Below, in pieces: positions 44,713 to 53,713 of a stretch of DNA of 64,000 bases; position 1 is the first letter of the stretch; each line of letters starts with the position of its first letter. The notes below the pieces were generated by a model. The model was not told the DNA's origin, did not search any database, and worked only from the letters and a program-made list of their open reading frames with translations. The translations under genes and the position numbers were made by a program. The stretch comes from Candidatus Gastranaerophilales bacterium (GTDB lineage: Bacteria; Cyanobacteriota; Vampirovibrionia; Gastranaerophilales; Gastranaerophilaceae), in assembly GCA_944323425.1 (NCBI GenBank), contig CALUSL010000002.1, positions 1-64,000 of the forward strand. Direction: 5' to 3'.

Positions 44713-44928
44713 TTACAAATTTTTTCTTTTAACAAACACTATATCATATCCTAAAATATCGAGTATTTCCTCAACATCTTTATATTTTATTGAATCCCTT
44801 AATAATTTTTGAGAAATACTGTCAGGATTTATTTTGGTCCCTTTTTTTTGTGATAAATTCTCTGCTAAACCTTTTATTGTTAAATCTTCATTTGTTAATA
44901 TATTTTTTATTTTTTTTCTAATTGTCAT
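44713..44928 (-). CDS. small helix-turn-helix (XRE-like) protein
   Basis: The 71-residue protein reads as a single helix-turn-helix domain: MTIRKKIKNILTNEDLTIKGLAENL, then the recognition region TKINPDSISQKLLRDSIKYKDVEEILDILGYDI. The order resembles small XRE-like regulators of mobile elements and toxin-antitoxin modules. AAAGGA lies six bases before ATG 44928. No toxin partner is evident in the adjacent genes. It is divergent from the 72-residue gene at 45073. Confidence 0.7.
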   Translation of the reverse strand: MTIRKKIKNILTNEDLTIKGLAENLSQKKGTKINPDSISQKLLRDSIKYKDVEEILDILGYDIVFVKRKNL

Positions 44929-44971
44929 AAACTATCCTTTTTAATAATAATCTTACATTTTTAAATTTAAT

Positions 44972-45000
44972 TTGACATTATTTTGGGTAAAATATAAAAT
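44972..45000 (+). promoter_or_regulatory. promoter of the 72-residue gene
   Basis: A perfect TTGACA (44972-44977) is followed after 17 bases by TAAAAT (44995-45000). The start codon is about 70 bases downstream. Confidence 0.6.
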
Positions 45001-45072
45001 ATCTATTATAAACAACGTAATAGATTTAAAAATAAAGTTTTTAGATTATTATTACTTAACAAAAGGAGCATC

Positions 45073-45291
45073 ATGAACAAAAAAAAGCTAAAGCAACAGA
45101 TAGATGAAACTCTTGATGAACTAATGCTTGCCTCGAGTTTATGCAAAACTCTCACAGCAGTTATCGAAAACGACATAGGAAATCTCAGAAAAATTGACAA
45201 AATCTATCTCAGCATGGCGCTTGATAAATTTTTAGATAAACAAAAATTTGAATGGGGTGAAATAAGAAAAAAATTATATGGACTTTATTGA
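45073..45291 (+). CDS. small hypothetical helical protein (72 aa)
   Basis: This 72-residue charged protein is predicted fully helical (KKLKQQIDETLDELMLASSL ... IDKIYLSMALDKFLDKQKFEW). It has an AAAGGAG ribosome site and a good promoter at 44972, so it is probably expressed. I do not recognise the family. It converges on kdsC six bases downstream, with no room for a terminator between them. Confidence 0.65.
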   Translation: MNKKKLKQQIDETLDELMLASSLCKTLTAVIENDIGNLRKIDKIYLSMALDKFLDKQKFEWGEIRKKLYGLY

Positions 45292-45297
45292 AAATTA

Positions 45298-45840
45298 TTA
45301 AACGCTTTGAGTATATTGTTTTACAAAAAATTTTTCCATAAGCAAATCGTATTTACCTGTGTTTTTTAAAATAAAATCACACATTTCACGTACAGCTCCG
45401 CGCCCGCCGTTTTTTGTACAAATAAATTCAGCGACCCCTAATACCTCATCAACAGCATCAGCCGGTGCACATGACAACCCCACCGTTTTTAAAACGCATA
45501 TATCCGGCAAATCATCTCCCATATAGGCTATTTCTTCAGCTTTTAAGTTAAATTCTTTCATAAAATCCTCTAAAGCTGCAATCTTATTTTTTTGTCCTTC
45601 GTATAGTTTTGTCATTCCAAGATTTTCAAATCTATATCTAACCGTTCCGTTTTGTCTTGCTGTAATAATAGCCGTTATAAAACCTGCGCGATTTAGCATA
45701 ACTATACCCTGACCATCCTTTGCATTAAAGGTTTTATACTCAACTCCGTTTTCATCAAATGTCAGTGAGCCGTCTGTCATTACTCCGTCAACATCAAAAA
45801 CAACTGCCTTTATCTTTGAAGCTTTGTATTTCAAATCCAT
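45298..45840 (-). CDS. kdsC: 3-deoxy-D-manno-octulosonate 8-phosphate phosphatase
   Basis: KdsC removes the phosphate of Kdo-8-phosphate in the synthesis of the LPS inner-core sugar Kdo. The 180-residue HAD-superfamily protein has the nucleophile motif VVFDVDGVMTDG (16-27), GQGIVMLNRAGFITAIITARQN and the metal motif YMGDDLPDICVLKTVGLSCAPADA, all diagnostic of the C0-type KdsC. Its ATG overlaps the kdsD stop by one base, so they form a coupled pair. This supports an LPS-containing outer membrane. Confidence 0.95.
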   Translation of the reverse strand: MDLKYKASKIKAVVFDVDGVMTDGSLTFDENGVEYKTFNAKDGQGIVMLNRAGFITAIITARQNGTVRYRFENLGMTKLYEGQKNKIAALEDFMKEFNLKAEEIAYMGDDLPDICVLKTVGLSCAPADAVDEVLGVAEFICTKNGGRGAVREMCDFILKNTGKYDLLMEKFFVKQYTQSV

Positions 45841-46826
45841 TATGCAACACCCGCCTTCAGCAAATCATGAATATGAATCATACCCACCGGATGATTCTCT
45901 TCATCACATACAACAAGAGATGTAATAGAATGTTTTTCCATTATATTCAATGCTTTTGCAGCAAGATCAGTTTTCTTAATTGTTTTAGGATTTCTTGTCA
46001 TTACATCTTTTGCAAGCAAACCTGAGGTATTTTCATATTTTAAAATTATTCGTCTTATGTCGCCGTCAGTCAGCACCCCTGTCATTTCTCCTGAATTATT
46101 AATTATAATAGCCGCACCAAGTTTCTTTTCAGATATAAGAGAAATAGTTTTTTGGAATGTTGTATTTTCTTCTACAATAGGCAGTGCGCTGCCCACAATC
46201 ATCATATCAGAAACTTTGTACAGAACGCCTTTGCCCAATGCCCCTGACGGATGAAACATAAGAAAATCTTCTTCTGTAAAACCGCGTTTTTTGAGTAGAC
46301 AAATTGCCACAGCATCACCCATTGCAAGTGTTGCCGTCGTACTTGCCGTCGGCGCTTTTCCAAGAGGACAAGCTTCTTTTTCAACTGATATATCAAGAAC
46401 AACTTCACTTTTTTGGGCAAGTGTTGAATTTAACTTACCGGTCATTGCTATCATTGGAACACCAAATCTTTCAATCAAAGGTAAAAGATTTAAAAGTTCT
46501 GCTGTCTCACCACTATTAGATATAGCAACAACAACATCATCTCTTGTTATCAATCCTGAATCACCGTGAGTGCTTTCTGCAGGATGTAAAAAGTAAGAAG
46601 GTGTCCCGGTAGAAGAAAGAGTAGCTGCAATCTTTCTGCCAATATGTCCGGATTTACCCATTCCTGTGATAATAACTCTGCCTTTGCAGTTATATAAAAT
46701 ATCTATTGCCCTATCAAAGTCCTCGCCTATTCTTTCTTTGAGTTTTAAGATAGACTGTGCTTCTATTTCAAGAACTTCTCTTGCCAATTCATTAATAGAG
46801 CTAATTTTGTTTAAAGTTTGCAGCAT
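45840..46826 (-). CDS. kdsD: arabinose-5-phosphate isomerase (KdsD/KpsF type)
   Basis: This enzyme makes arabinose-5-phosphate from ribulose-5-phosphate, the first committed step toward Kdo. The 328-residue protein has an N-terminal SIS sugar-isomerase domain (about 35-175; ITGMGKSGHIGRKIAATLSSTGTPSYFLHPAE, ISNSGETAELLNLLP) followed by a pair of CBS domains (about 205-325), the standard KdsD layout. It pairs with kdsC downstream. The two are the only Kdo genes in the window. Confidence 0.93.
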   Translation of the reverse strand: MLQTLNKISSINELAREVLEIEAQSILKLKERIGEDFDRAIDILYNCKGRVIITGMGKSGHIGRKIAATLSSTGTPSYFLHPAESTHGDSGLITRDDVVVAISNSGETAELLNLLPLIERFGVPMIAMTGKLNSTLAQKSEVVLDISVEKEACPLGKAPTASTTATLAMGDAVAICLLKKRGFTEEDFLMFHPSGALGKGVLYKVSDMMIVGSALPIVEENTTFQKTISLISEKKLGAAIIINNSGEMTGVLTDGDIRRIILKYENTSGLLAKDVMTRNPKTIKKTDLAAKALNIMEKHSITSLVVCDEENHPVGMIHIHDLLKAGVA

Positions 46827-46879
46827 ATTTTTTCCCTCTTTTTATTAAATTATACGACAACATAAACTGTATTTACAAT

Positions 46880-46903
46880 AAAAAGCCTCTGAATATCAGA
46901 GGC
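46880..46903 (-). terminator. terminator of the 47079-47663 gene
   Basis: GCCTCTGA (46885-46892) pairs with TCAGAGGC (46896-46903), and on the minus strand a run of T follows. It is downstream of the minus-strand gene ending at 47079. Confidence 0.65.
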
Positions 46904-47078
46904 GAAATCGGTTAGTAGTTTGGTAGTTAGTTAGGTTTTATAGAGTTATTTATATAAAATAGGAACGTTTTTCGTAGAATTTCTGGTTTTACAAAATTCC
47001 TAAAGACAAAAAATTTACTATTCATCTTTCCTTTTTTACAAATATTAACAATAAAACGTCTCTAACATGAATGCTTGT

Positions 47079-47663
47079 TTAGAGCACTTTCGGATATCTC
47101 TGAAAATTTATCAGCCTGTCTGGCATTTCATCAATCATTTTCAAAATTTTATTATAAACTTTTTCCTGAAATTCCTTAGTTTCTTCAGGAGTAATTACTT
47201 CTTTAGGGTCTCTTGTTTTAGAAAGAACCATTACTGATTCAGTTGGCTTTTGCAAGATTCTCATGGTTGCAGGTTCATTATTTGTTAAATCCCTAATCTG
47301 TCTTTTATACAAAAAAGGATTTTCTGCTTCTATGTCAAGTATCATCTGCTTAATTTTTTCGACAGGCAGCAAGTATCTAAGCTCTACAGTCATGCCTTCT
47401 TTCGGAGCAAGATATAAATATTCAAAAATACTATTAAACTTTTCTCTTACACCTCTAAATGTTATTTCAAAATCGTCAGATAAATGTTTCACTTTTTCTT
47501 CAAGATTTGCCGCTATATTCCACATTTTATATCCATTTTGTTTGCATTTCATAAAAGATTGTCTATCAATTATGACTCTGGCTTTAAAGGATTGAGGATT
47601 TTTTTGAATATTATTTTTTCTATAAATATTTTGGGATGATGGGGATATGTTTCTGACCTGCAT
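47079..47663 (-). CDS. hypothetical protein with N-terminal SFKA motif (194 aa)
   Basis: I do not recognise this soluble protein. The N-terminal 30 residues are polar (SPSSQNIYRKNNIQKNP) and lead into SFKARVIIDR, the short Phe-basic motif shared by other unknown proteins in this window. The rest is helical and mixed, containing EEKVKHLSDDFEITFRGVREKFNSIFEYLYLAPKEG and a C-terminal TPEETKEFQEKVYNKILKMIDEM. Start and stop are clear; there is no strong ribosome site. It stands alone between kdsD and speE with its own terminator. Confidence 0.65.
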   Translation of the reverse strand: MQVRNISPSSQNIYRKNNIQKNPQSFKARVIIDRQSFMKCKQNGYKMWNIAANLEEKVKHLSDDFEITFRGVREKFNSIFEYLYLAPKEGMTVELRYLLPVEKIKQMILDIEAENPFLYKRQIRDLTNNEPATMRILQKPTESVMVLSKTRDPKEVITPEETKEFQEKVYNKILKMIDEMPDRLINFQRYPKVL

Positions 47664-47790
47664 AAACTAAAAATTATTCCTATGTTGACCATTCTTATTA
47701 TTTCTTGATGATTTTACATGTATCATAAAAATATATCAAATGGTATAAATCCATCTGATATACTTTTATAATTTGTTACAAATTTAGTTT

Positions 47791-48630
47791 TTATTTTACA
47801 AGTTCTTTAACAAAATTCGGCAGAGCAAAACGTGCAAGATGATAATCTTTATTGTAAATCTTGCATTGTTTAGCTATTTTTTCTGCTCTGTTTTCATCAA
47901 TAAAACTTAAGGGCTTAACAGTTTCCGAACAGAAACACCAGCTCCAATAACCACCCGGATAAGAGGGAATAGGTCCTGTAAATGTATCAACAATCGGGAA
48001 AACTTTTCTAAGCAGCGGATACATCTTTTTCATTTCAGCCTGATTTATAAATGGAGATTCCGATTGTGCCGACATAATCCCGCCTTCTTTCAAAGCCTCT
48101 TTCACATTTGTATAAAATTCTTCAGTGAACAGCCCTTCACCAGGACCCATTGGATCCGTTGAATCTATCAAAATGATATCATACTGGGCTTTTTTATCTT
48201 TTATAAACTCTATTGCATCTTCAATTCTCACTTCGACTTTTGGATTATCCAGTTCACAGCCTATAGTAGGAAGATATTTTTTGCAAGCATCTACGACCAT
48301 ACCGTCAATTTCGCACAATACAACCTTTTTAACAGTGTCATGTTTCAAAACTTCGCGTATTGTTCCACCGTCACCACCGCCAATAACAAGTACTGACTCA
48401 GGATTTTTGTGATTTATCATTGGAATATGAGATATCATTTCATGGTAATAAAATTCATCACGTTCAGTCGTCATCATCAGTCCGTCTAGTGTGAGAACTC
48501 TCCCCATTGACTCTGTATCAAATATATCCACTTTCTGAAATTCAGATTGACCGCTGAATAAAGTTTCTTTAACAGTCATACAGCAGCCAAATCCATCTTT
48601 GCTCAACTCACAGTATTTCATATCTAACAT
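47791..48630 (-). CDS. speE: spermidine synthase (polyamine aminopropyltransferase)
   Basis: SpeE transfers the aminopropyl group of decarboxylated S-adenosylmethionine to putrescine. The 279-residue protein shows the dcSAM loop VLVIGGGDGGTIREVLKH (about 80-97), the acidic VEVRIEDAIEFI and the active-site DSTDPMGPGEGLFTEEFY with catalytic Asp. An AGGGGA ribosome site precedes ATG 48630. speB, the agmatinase that makes putrescine, is at 52287. No SpeD gene for dcSAM is in the window. Confidence 0.95.
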   Translation of the reverse strand: MLDMKYCELSKDGFGCCMTVKETLFSGQSEFQKVDIFDTESMGRVLTLDGLMMTTERDEFYYHEMISHIPMINHKNPESVLVIGGGDGGTIREVLKHDTVKKVVLCEIDGMVVDACKKYLPTIGCELDNPKVEVRIEDAIEFIKDKKAQYDIILIDSTDPMGPGEGLFTEEFYTNVKEALKEGGIMSAQSESPFINQAEMKKMYPLLRKVFPIVDTFTGPIPSYPGGYWSWCFCSETVKPLSFIDENRAEKIAKQCKIYNKDYHLARFALPNFVKELVK

Positions 48631-48679
48631 AATAGTTTTCCCCTTTTTACTAATGTTTAAAAATTATAACATACAAATA

Positions 48680-48710
48680 ATCAAAAAGGGCTTTTCAAGC
48701 CCTTTTTGAT
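48680..48710. terminator. bidirectional terminator after the OPA transporter gene
   Basis: ATCAAAAAGGGCTT and AAGCCCTTTTTGAT are perfect 14-bp arms around TTC. It lies four bases after the transporter stop codon on the minus strand. Confidence 0.85.
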
Positions 48711-48713
48711 TTA

Positions 48714-50171
48714 TTAACATTGTTTTTTCTTGAAACACATTGGAAGACAAATCGCTGCACATATTAATGCGGACAATCCCCAGAAGGCAAGTGCTCCGTT
48801 CCATCCAAATTTATCAACAACAAAACCTGTTCCCAGACCTGAAAGCATTGCGCCAATATATCCGAATGTACCGGTAAATCCGGTTACAGCCGATGCAACT
48901 TTTTTGGAACTTGATTCTATTGCACAGACACCTCCGATAAGCATCTGCGGACCATACGTAAAAAATCCGGAAAAACCGATTAAAAGAATATCAAATAAGC
49001 CTGAACCATTAATTTTGAAAACGTCTATCATTTCTTTTCCGGTAATTGCATAGAACGCACTGTCTATAAAGTTTGTACCTGTACCATTCAGGTATAAACC
49101 AAGCATACAAATAATTACACCAATTAAGAAAATAACGTTAATTGGTGCTCTTTGACCTTTAAAAATTTTGTCCGAAATTAATCCGGCAGAGATTGTTCCA
49201 AAAAATCCGAACAATGGCAGACAAGCAAGCTTCATTGATGCAAGCTCAAGAGAATTGTCTTTCGCTTCTACAAGATATTTTATAATCCAGTCCTCTGTGC
49301 CGAATCTTATTACGTATACAAAAACGTAAGCAAGAGCCAGAGCCCATACTGCTTTATTTGTTAATACATTTTTTACGAGAATCTGAATATATGACATACC
49401 GTCATCTTCTGACTCAACTTTTGCAGCTTTCTGCGCTTTTTCAGGTTCTCTGTATTCTTCAACATCAGGAAGCCCAATGGTCTGCGGTTTGTCTCTCAAT
49501 CTATTAAACAGCCATAAAGCAACAAGAATTGCCATAATACCGGGAATATAAAAAGCTGCCTGCCACCCGAATCTTGCAATCAAAAATCCGGAAATAATTA
49601 CAGCCAGAAATGTTCCTGTCTGGTGAGATGTTGACCACATTGCCCATTTAGTAGCACGTTCAGAGTTAGAAAACCAGTAAGTCAAACTTTTTGCAACAGG
49701 AGGAAATCCCATTGATTGGAACCATCCATTGCATCCCCAGAAAAATGCAAACACCCACAGAAGAATTGTTGCAGACGGCATTCCAAAAAATGTAAATTTA
49801 CCGGGCGTAAAAACAAAAAAACTAAGTGCAAAACAAATATTAGCAAGACCGGCAAGAATTAGTCCGGTCGGTAAAAATTTTCTGACATCAGAGCGATCTG
49901 CTATCATTCCATTTACAAACTTACCTATAGCGTATGTGAAATACAAAGAACTACCAATAACGCCAAGTTCAAGGTTTGAATATCCAAGCTCTGTACTCAT
50001 AGAAGGCAGTGCAGCAGCAATATTTTTTTTGCATAAATAAAACATTGCATATCCGATAAAACAAGAATAAAATATTCTCCATCTAAAATGCGAATATTTT
50101 TTATCAATTTCTGCCTTGTCCTGAATCCGTTCAGCAACCGCAGGTTCTTTGAAAAATCCTAATATGCTCAT
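48714..50171 (-). CDS. OPA-family major facilitator (organophosphate/hexose-phosphate antiporter)
   Basis: The 485-residue inner-membrane protein has about 12 helices and the OPA (GlpT/UhpT) pattern. It begins FRWRIFYSCFIGYAMFYLCKKNIAAALPSM, with conserved Tyr and Lys/Arg in the first helix, then GKFVNGMIADRSDVRKFLPTGLILAGLANICF. WFQSMGFPPVAKSLTYWFSNSERATKWAMWSTSHQTG marks helix 4-5. Homologues exchange phosphate for glycerol-3-phosphate or hexose phosphates, or sense them (UhpC). Which of these applies cannot be decided here. The C-terminus ends MCFKKKQC. Confidence 0.9.
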   Translation of the reverse strand: MSILGFFKEPAVAERIQDKAEIDKKYSHFRWRIFYSCFIGYAMFYLCKKNIAAALPSMSTELGYSNLELGVIGSSLYFTYAIGKFVNGMIADRSDVRKFLPTGLILAGLANICFALSFFVFTPGKFTFFGMPSATILLWVFAFFWGCNGWFQSMGFPPVAKSLTYWFSNSERATKWAMWSTSHQTGTFLAVIISGFLIARFGWQAAFYIPGIMAILVALWLFNRLRDKPQTIGLPDVEEYREPEKAQKAAKVESEDDGMSYIQILVKNVLTNKAVWALALAYVFVYVIRFGTEDWIIKYLVEAKDNSLELASMKLACLPLFGFFGTISAGLISDKIFKGQRAPINVIFLIGVIICMLGLYLNGTGTNFIDSAFYAITGKEMIDVFKINGSGLFDILLIGFSGFFTYGPQMLIGGVCAIESSSKKVASAVTGFTGTFGYIGAMLSGLGTGFVVDKFGWNGALAFWGLSALICAAICLPMCFKKKQC

Positions 50172-50304
50172 AACTTCTCCACTATAATGTAACAGCTGTT
50201 TTTATTATCACAAAAGCACCCCCTAAATACAATAGAATGTAATATTTTATGATTATTTGTTTTAAATTTCCGGCTAAAACAAAAATTATACAAAAATATA
50301 TAAG

Positions 50305-50332
50305 AAAAGGGTCAGTATTTTTCTACCGACCC
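50305..50332 (-). terminator. terminator of the winged-helix protein gene
   Basis: GGGTCAGTA (50309-50317) pairs with TACCGACCC (50324-50332) with one mismatch, and a short T-run follows on the minus strand. It is downstream of the gene ending at 50362. Confidence 0.55.
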
Positions 50333-50361
50333 ATTGTGTGCCAAAAATCACTTGTATAAAA

Positions 50362-50922
50362 TTAAGCTTTTAGAACAAAACCGCCATTTTCTGCGTTTTG
50401 CAATGCATCTTCATTCATTTTTGCTCTTAAATTTTTTATATACTTATACACATAGTCTCTAGGAAGTTCAAGGACTTCAGCCAGGTCTTTTGCATATACA
50501 ATAGTATTTTTATGATTGAGAAAATGATCGAGCACCGCAGATTCTCTAGGTGTTAAGTTTTTTTTGAAAGTTAATTGTATATCCTCAACAGACTGTTTCT
50601 CAGCGGGTTTATTTTTTGTTTTTGCTTCTTTTTTTGCAGACTCTCTTTTTGCTGATTTTAATATATCTTTAATATCCAGATTTCTTTCTATATCAAAAGA
50701 CTGTCTGGCAAGTTCACCTATTTTTTCGTTTTTAACTTTTCTTGGGGTAATTGTTGTTTCATTTGTATAGTATGTTTTTTCCATCATCTCATCAACAACA
50801 TCATGTGTTTCTTTTTCTTCACATATAACTTTCCCTAATCGTTGAGCATATTCTTCCAGCGTGATTCTCTCGAGTGAGCTTCTCCATTGTTTAATTTCCT
50901 CTTTGCTCAGATATTCTGGCAT
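50362..50922 (-). CDS. winged-helix (OmpR-type effector domain) protein, unknown
   Basis: The 186-residue protein has a C-terminal winged-helix (about 122-183): NLTPRESAVLDHFLNHKNTIVYAKDLAEVLELPRDYVYKYIKNLRAKMN, matching the trans_reg_C fold of response regulators. There is no receiver domain; the N-terminal 120 residues are charged, include an EERE/KKEAKTKNKPAEK low-complexity stretch and are otherwise unrecognised. It may be a stand-alone transcription factor or a DNA-binding accessory protein. It starts at ATG 50922, with AAGGAG near the start, and has its own terminator at 50305. Confidence 0.6.
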   Translation of the reverse strand: MPEYLSKEEIKQWRSSLERITLEEYAQRLGKVICEEKETHDVVDEMMEKTYYTNETTITPRKVKNEKIGELARQSFDIERNLDIKDILKSAKRESAKKEAKTKNKPAEKQSVEDIQLTFKKNLTPRESAVLDHFLNHKNTIVYAKDLAEVLELPRDYVYKYIKNLRAKMNEDALQNAENGGFVLKA

Positions 50923-51061
50923 ATTGTTAAATCTCCTTGACTCGAACTATTACTTAAAATCCCATTCCTGTTCTCAAGTTATGTATAATCTAGCATGAAA
51001 CTTGATTAAAAATCTCTAAATATGTACAAATTTTAAAATTATTTATTAAAAAATTTACAAA

Positions 51062-52210
51062 CTAAAGATTTATTAATTTTTTAACTTTTTCTCTTGTAAT
51101 TTTATCCTGTTCAATAACAACATCTATGTCCGGATTTGTTATACTTTGATAATTTTCCAGCATTTTTTTTGTAATTTCATATATATTCCATAGCGAAATT
51201 TTTCCGGCAAGAAATGCATACACAGCTTCTTCATTCGCAGCATTCAAACAAACAGTGTAAGTACCGCCGGCTTTTCCCGCTTCGTATGCCAATTTCAAAC
51301 AAGGGAATTTGTCCAAATCCGGTTCCTCAAAATCAAGACGTGCTGCTTTTACAAAATCAAAACTATTTGTTTTTATACCAACCAATCTTTGAGGATATGA
51401 AAGAGCATACTGAATCGGGATATGCATACTGGGAAATCCAAGCTGGGCAATAACGCTTCCATCATAATACTCAACAGCACTATGCACAATACTTTGCGGA
51501 TGCACAACAACTTTTATCTTTTCATAATCCATATTGAAAAGATGGTGTGCCTCAATCACTTCCAGACCCTTATTCATTAGTGTCGCAGAATCAATTGTAA
51601 TCTTTTTTCCCATATTCCATTTCGGATGATGAAGTGTTTCTTCGACCGTTGCGTGTTTTATATCTTCTATCGTTTTATTTCTAAAAGGTCCACCCGATGC
51701 AGTGATAATAAGCCTCTGCACGTCATTAATATTTTTTATACACTGGTGTATGGCACTGTGTTCACTGTCAACCGGCAAAATTTGTACATTCTTTTCCCGT
51801 GCCCGTTTCATTACAATATCACCCGCCATAACAAGTGTTTCTTTATTTGCAAGGGCAATATCTATTCCTGACGCAATAGCTTTTAGTGTCGGTTTTAGTC
51901 CAACCTTACCAGAGACAGCAACAAGAATCATTTCGTTTTCTGTATCACTACATATATTGTTCAGCCCTGATTCTCCATACATTACATTTATATTTTTAAA
52001 TTCTTTTTGCAAAATTTGAGCGTTGGCATCAGATTTCACACAAACATTTTTGGGGTTGATTTGTTTTATTTGTTCTCTAATTTTATCTATATTATCTCCA
52101 GCACAAAGAGAAATAACCTCAAAGCTATCCGGCATTTTTGAAATAACTTCCAGTGCCTGAGTACCGATTGAGCCGGTTGAACCTAAAATTGAAATTTTTT
52201 TCTTTTTCAC
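51062..52210 (-). CDS. dxr: 1-deoxy-D-xylulose 5-phosphate reductoisomerase
   Basis: Dxr (IspC) makes MEP, the first committed step of the non-mevalonate isoprenoid pathway. The 382-residue protein has the NADPH loop ILGSTGSIGTQAL (8-20), ALANKETLVMAGD, the metal/substrate site PVDSEHSAIHQC and ASGGPFR, and FNMDYEKIKVVVHPQSIVHSAVEYYDGS. Length and order are normal. speB ends 76 bases upstream. This protein-coding order (pilMN, pilO, speB, dxr) shares one strand. Confidence 0.96.
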   Translation of the reverse strand: MKKKKISILGSTGSIGTQALEVISKMPDSFEVISLCAGDNIDKIREQIKQINPKNVCVKSDANAQILQKEFKNINVMYGESGLNNICSDTENEMILVAVSGKVGLKPTLKAIASGIDIALANKETLVMAGDIVMKRAREKNVQILPVDSEHSAIHQCIKNINDVQRLIITASGGPFRNKTIEDIKHATVEETLHHPKWNMGKKITIDSATLMNKGLEVIEAHHLFNMDYEKIKVVVHPQSIVHSAVEYYDGSVIAQLGFPSMHIPIQYALSYPQRLVGIKTNSFDFVKAARLDFEEPDLDKFPCLKLAYEAGKAGGTYTVCLNAANEEAVYAFLAGKISLWNIYEITKKMLENYQSITNPDIDVVIEQDKITREKVKKLINL

Positions 52211-52286
52211 TTTTCCAAATCCGTAACCTAAATTCTCATTAATTATAGCACAATCGAGTGTATCTGAATTTTTTAAATTTTATTCA

Positions 52287-53123
52287 TTACAAAATCATCA
52301 GGACATCGCGTATAACTTTGGCAGTAATAGCAGTAGACACTTCACTTTTGTCGTAATCCGGCGCAAGCTCTACCACATCCGCACCAACTATATCAAAATC
52401 TTTTAAATACTGTATCCACCCATTTAGCTCTTTGTAACTCATACCACCGGCTTCTGGTGTTCCCGTTCCAGGCATTACAGATGGATCCAACACATCAATA
52501 TCTATTGTTAAAAATATTTTTTGGTCTTTAAAAACATCCAGTTCAGAATGAGAATGAATCAGTGTGCCGTATTCCTTCATAATATCAAACTCTTCTTTTA
52601 GACCGGAACGTATACCAACCTGACGTATATTCTGAAAACCTGTTAATTCTCCTATACGACGCATAACAGAAGCATGTGAAAATTTTTCTCCAAGATAGTC
52701 TTCTCTAAGATCTGTATGTGCATCAAAATGAACTATTTTTAAATCAGGATATTTTTCAATACAAGCCTTTACCGACGGATATGTCACAAGATGTTCTCCG
52801 CCTATGCCCAAAAATTTTTTCCCATCACTATATATCTGACGAACATTATCTTCTATCAAGCCAAGTGATGCCATTGTATTTCCGAGGGGAAATTCAAGCT
52901 CACCTGCATCAAAAAATTTTACATCATCAAGATGTCTATCAAAAACCGGTGAATAATCTTCCAAACCCCAGCTCGCAAGGCGTAACCTTTCAGGAGCAAA
53001 TCTGCTTCCGGGTCTGTACGAACAGGTTCCGTCAAATGGCAGCCCTACCATTACAATTTCTGACTGGTCATAATCAGATACTGAGCCAATCCAATCACGA
53101 GATAGAAACGGTCCTCTAAGCAT
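52287..53123 (-). CDS. speB: agmatinase (ureohydrolase family)
   Basis: Agmatinase hydrolyses agmatine to putrescine and urea with a dimanganese centre. The 278-residue protein has the metal-binding motifs GIGGEHLVTYP, HFDAHTDLRE and TIDIDVLDPSVMPGTGTPEAGG with conserved His and Asp ligands, and GLPFDGTCSYRPGSRFAPERLR at the N-terminus. This is the bacterial SpeB layout and length. It lies 10 bases after pilO. With speE (47791) it covers two steps of spermidine synthesis. Confidence 0.93.
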   Translation of the reverse strand: MLRGPFLSRDWIGSVSDYDQSEIVMVGLPFDGTCSYRPGSRFAPERLRLASWGLEDYSPVFDRHLDDVKFFDAGELEFPLGNTMASLGLIEDNVRQIYSDGKKFLGIGGEHLVTYPSVKACIEKYPDLKIVHFDAHTDLREDYLGEKFSHASVMRRIGELTGFQNIRQVGIRSGLKEEFDIMKEYGTLIHSHSELDVFKDQKIFLTIDIDVLDPSVMPGTGTPEAGGMSYKELNGWIQYLKDFDIVGADVVELAPDYDKSEVSTAITAKVIRDVLMIL

Positions 53124-53133
53124 AACTAGTCCA

Positions 53134-53688
53134 TTATTTCTTTGAATATAATGCTATATTAACTGTACCGAGAAGAATTTTTTTGTTTCTTTCATATGGT
53201 TTCAGTTCAACTTTAGCAATATTAATAAGATATGGATAATTATAAATTATATTAAAGTATGATTTAAACTGTGAATATGTTCCAATTAATTCCAATTTAA
53301 CAACACAAACATTATAATAATCTTTGATATTATCATAGATAACATCACCGGCAGGAGCAGTATTGTATTCAATTGAACGTAATTTCATTTTATTTTCTTT
53401 TGCTGCTGAAATTATATCTTCAAACATTATGCCAAAAGTCGAAATTGCATCGCCAGAATTTCCTGCTTCATTTGTGTAAATGGGTTTTGCATCCTGTTGA
53501 GCAAGTACTTCTTCCTGCTGCCGTTTTTGTTTTAAACTATCTACTTCAGCCTGTAATGCTTCAACAGCAGCCTTTTGTGTTTTAACTGCATTATAAGATT
53601 CATAAGCACCCTTAGCTTTCGGATAAATAAAATATAAACCGGCAACTATTGCAACTATTATTACACTTACAAATATATTTTTATTCAC
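53134..53688 (-). CDS. pilO: type IV pilus alignment protein PilO
   Basis: PilO is an inner-membrane protein with a short cytoplasmic N-terminus, one membrane helix (VSVIIVAIVAGLYFIYP, residues 7-24), a coiled-coil (about 33-62, AAVEALQAEVDSLKQKRQQ) and a periplasmic ferredoxin-like domain containing LELIGTYSQFKSYFNIIYNYPYLINI. This is the PilO profile. At 184 residues it is close to the family length. It follows the pilMN fusion by 25 bases, in the usual pilM-N-O order. Confidence 0.9.
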   Translation of the reverse strand: MNKNIFVSVIIVAIVAGLYFIYPKAKGAYESYNAVKTQKAAVEALQAEVDSLKQKRQQEEVLAQQDAKPIYTNEAGNSGDAISTFGIMFEDIISAAKENKMKLRSIEYNTAPAGDVIYDNIKDYYNVCVVKLELIGTYSQFKSYFNIIYNYPYLINIAKVELKPYERNKKILLGTVNIALYSKK

Positions 53689-53713
53689 GATTTATCCTTT
53701 CAAACTATATAAA

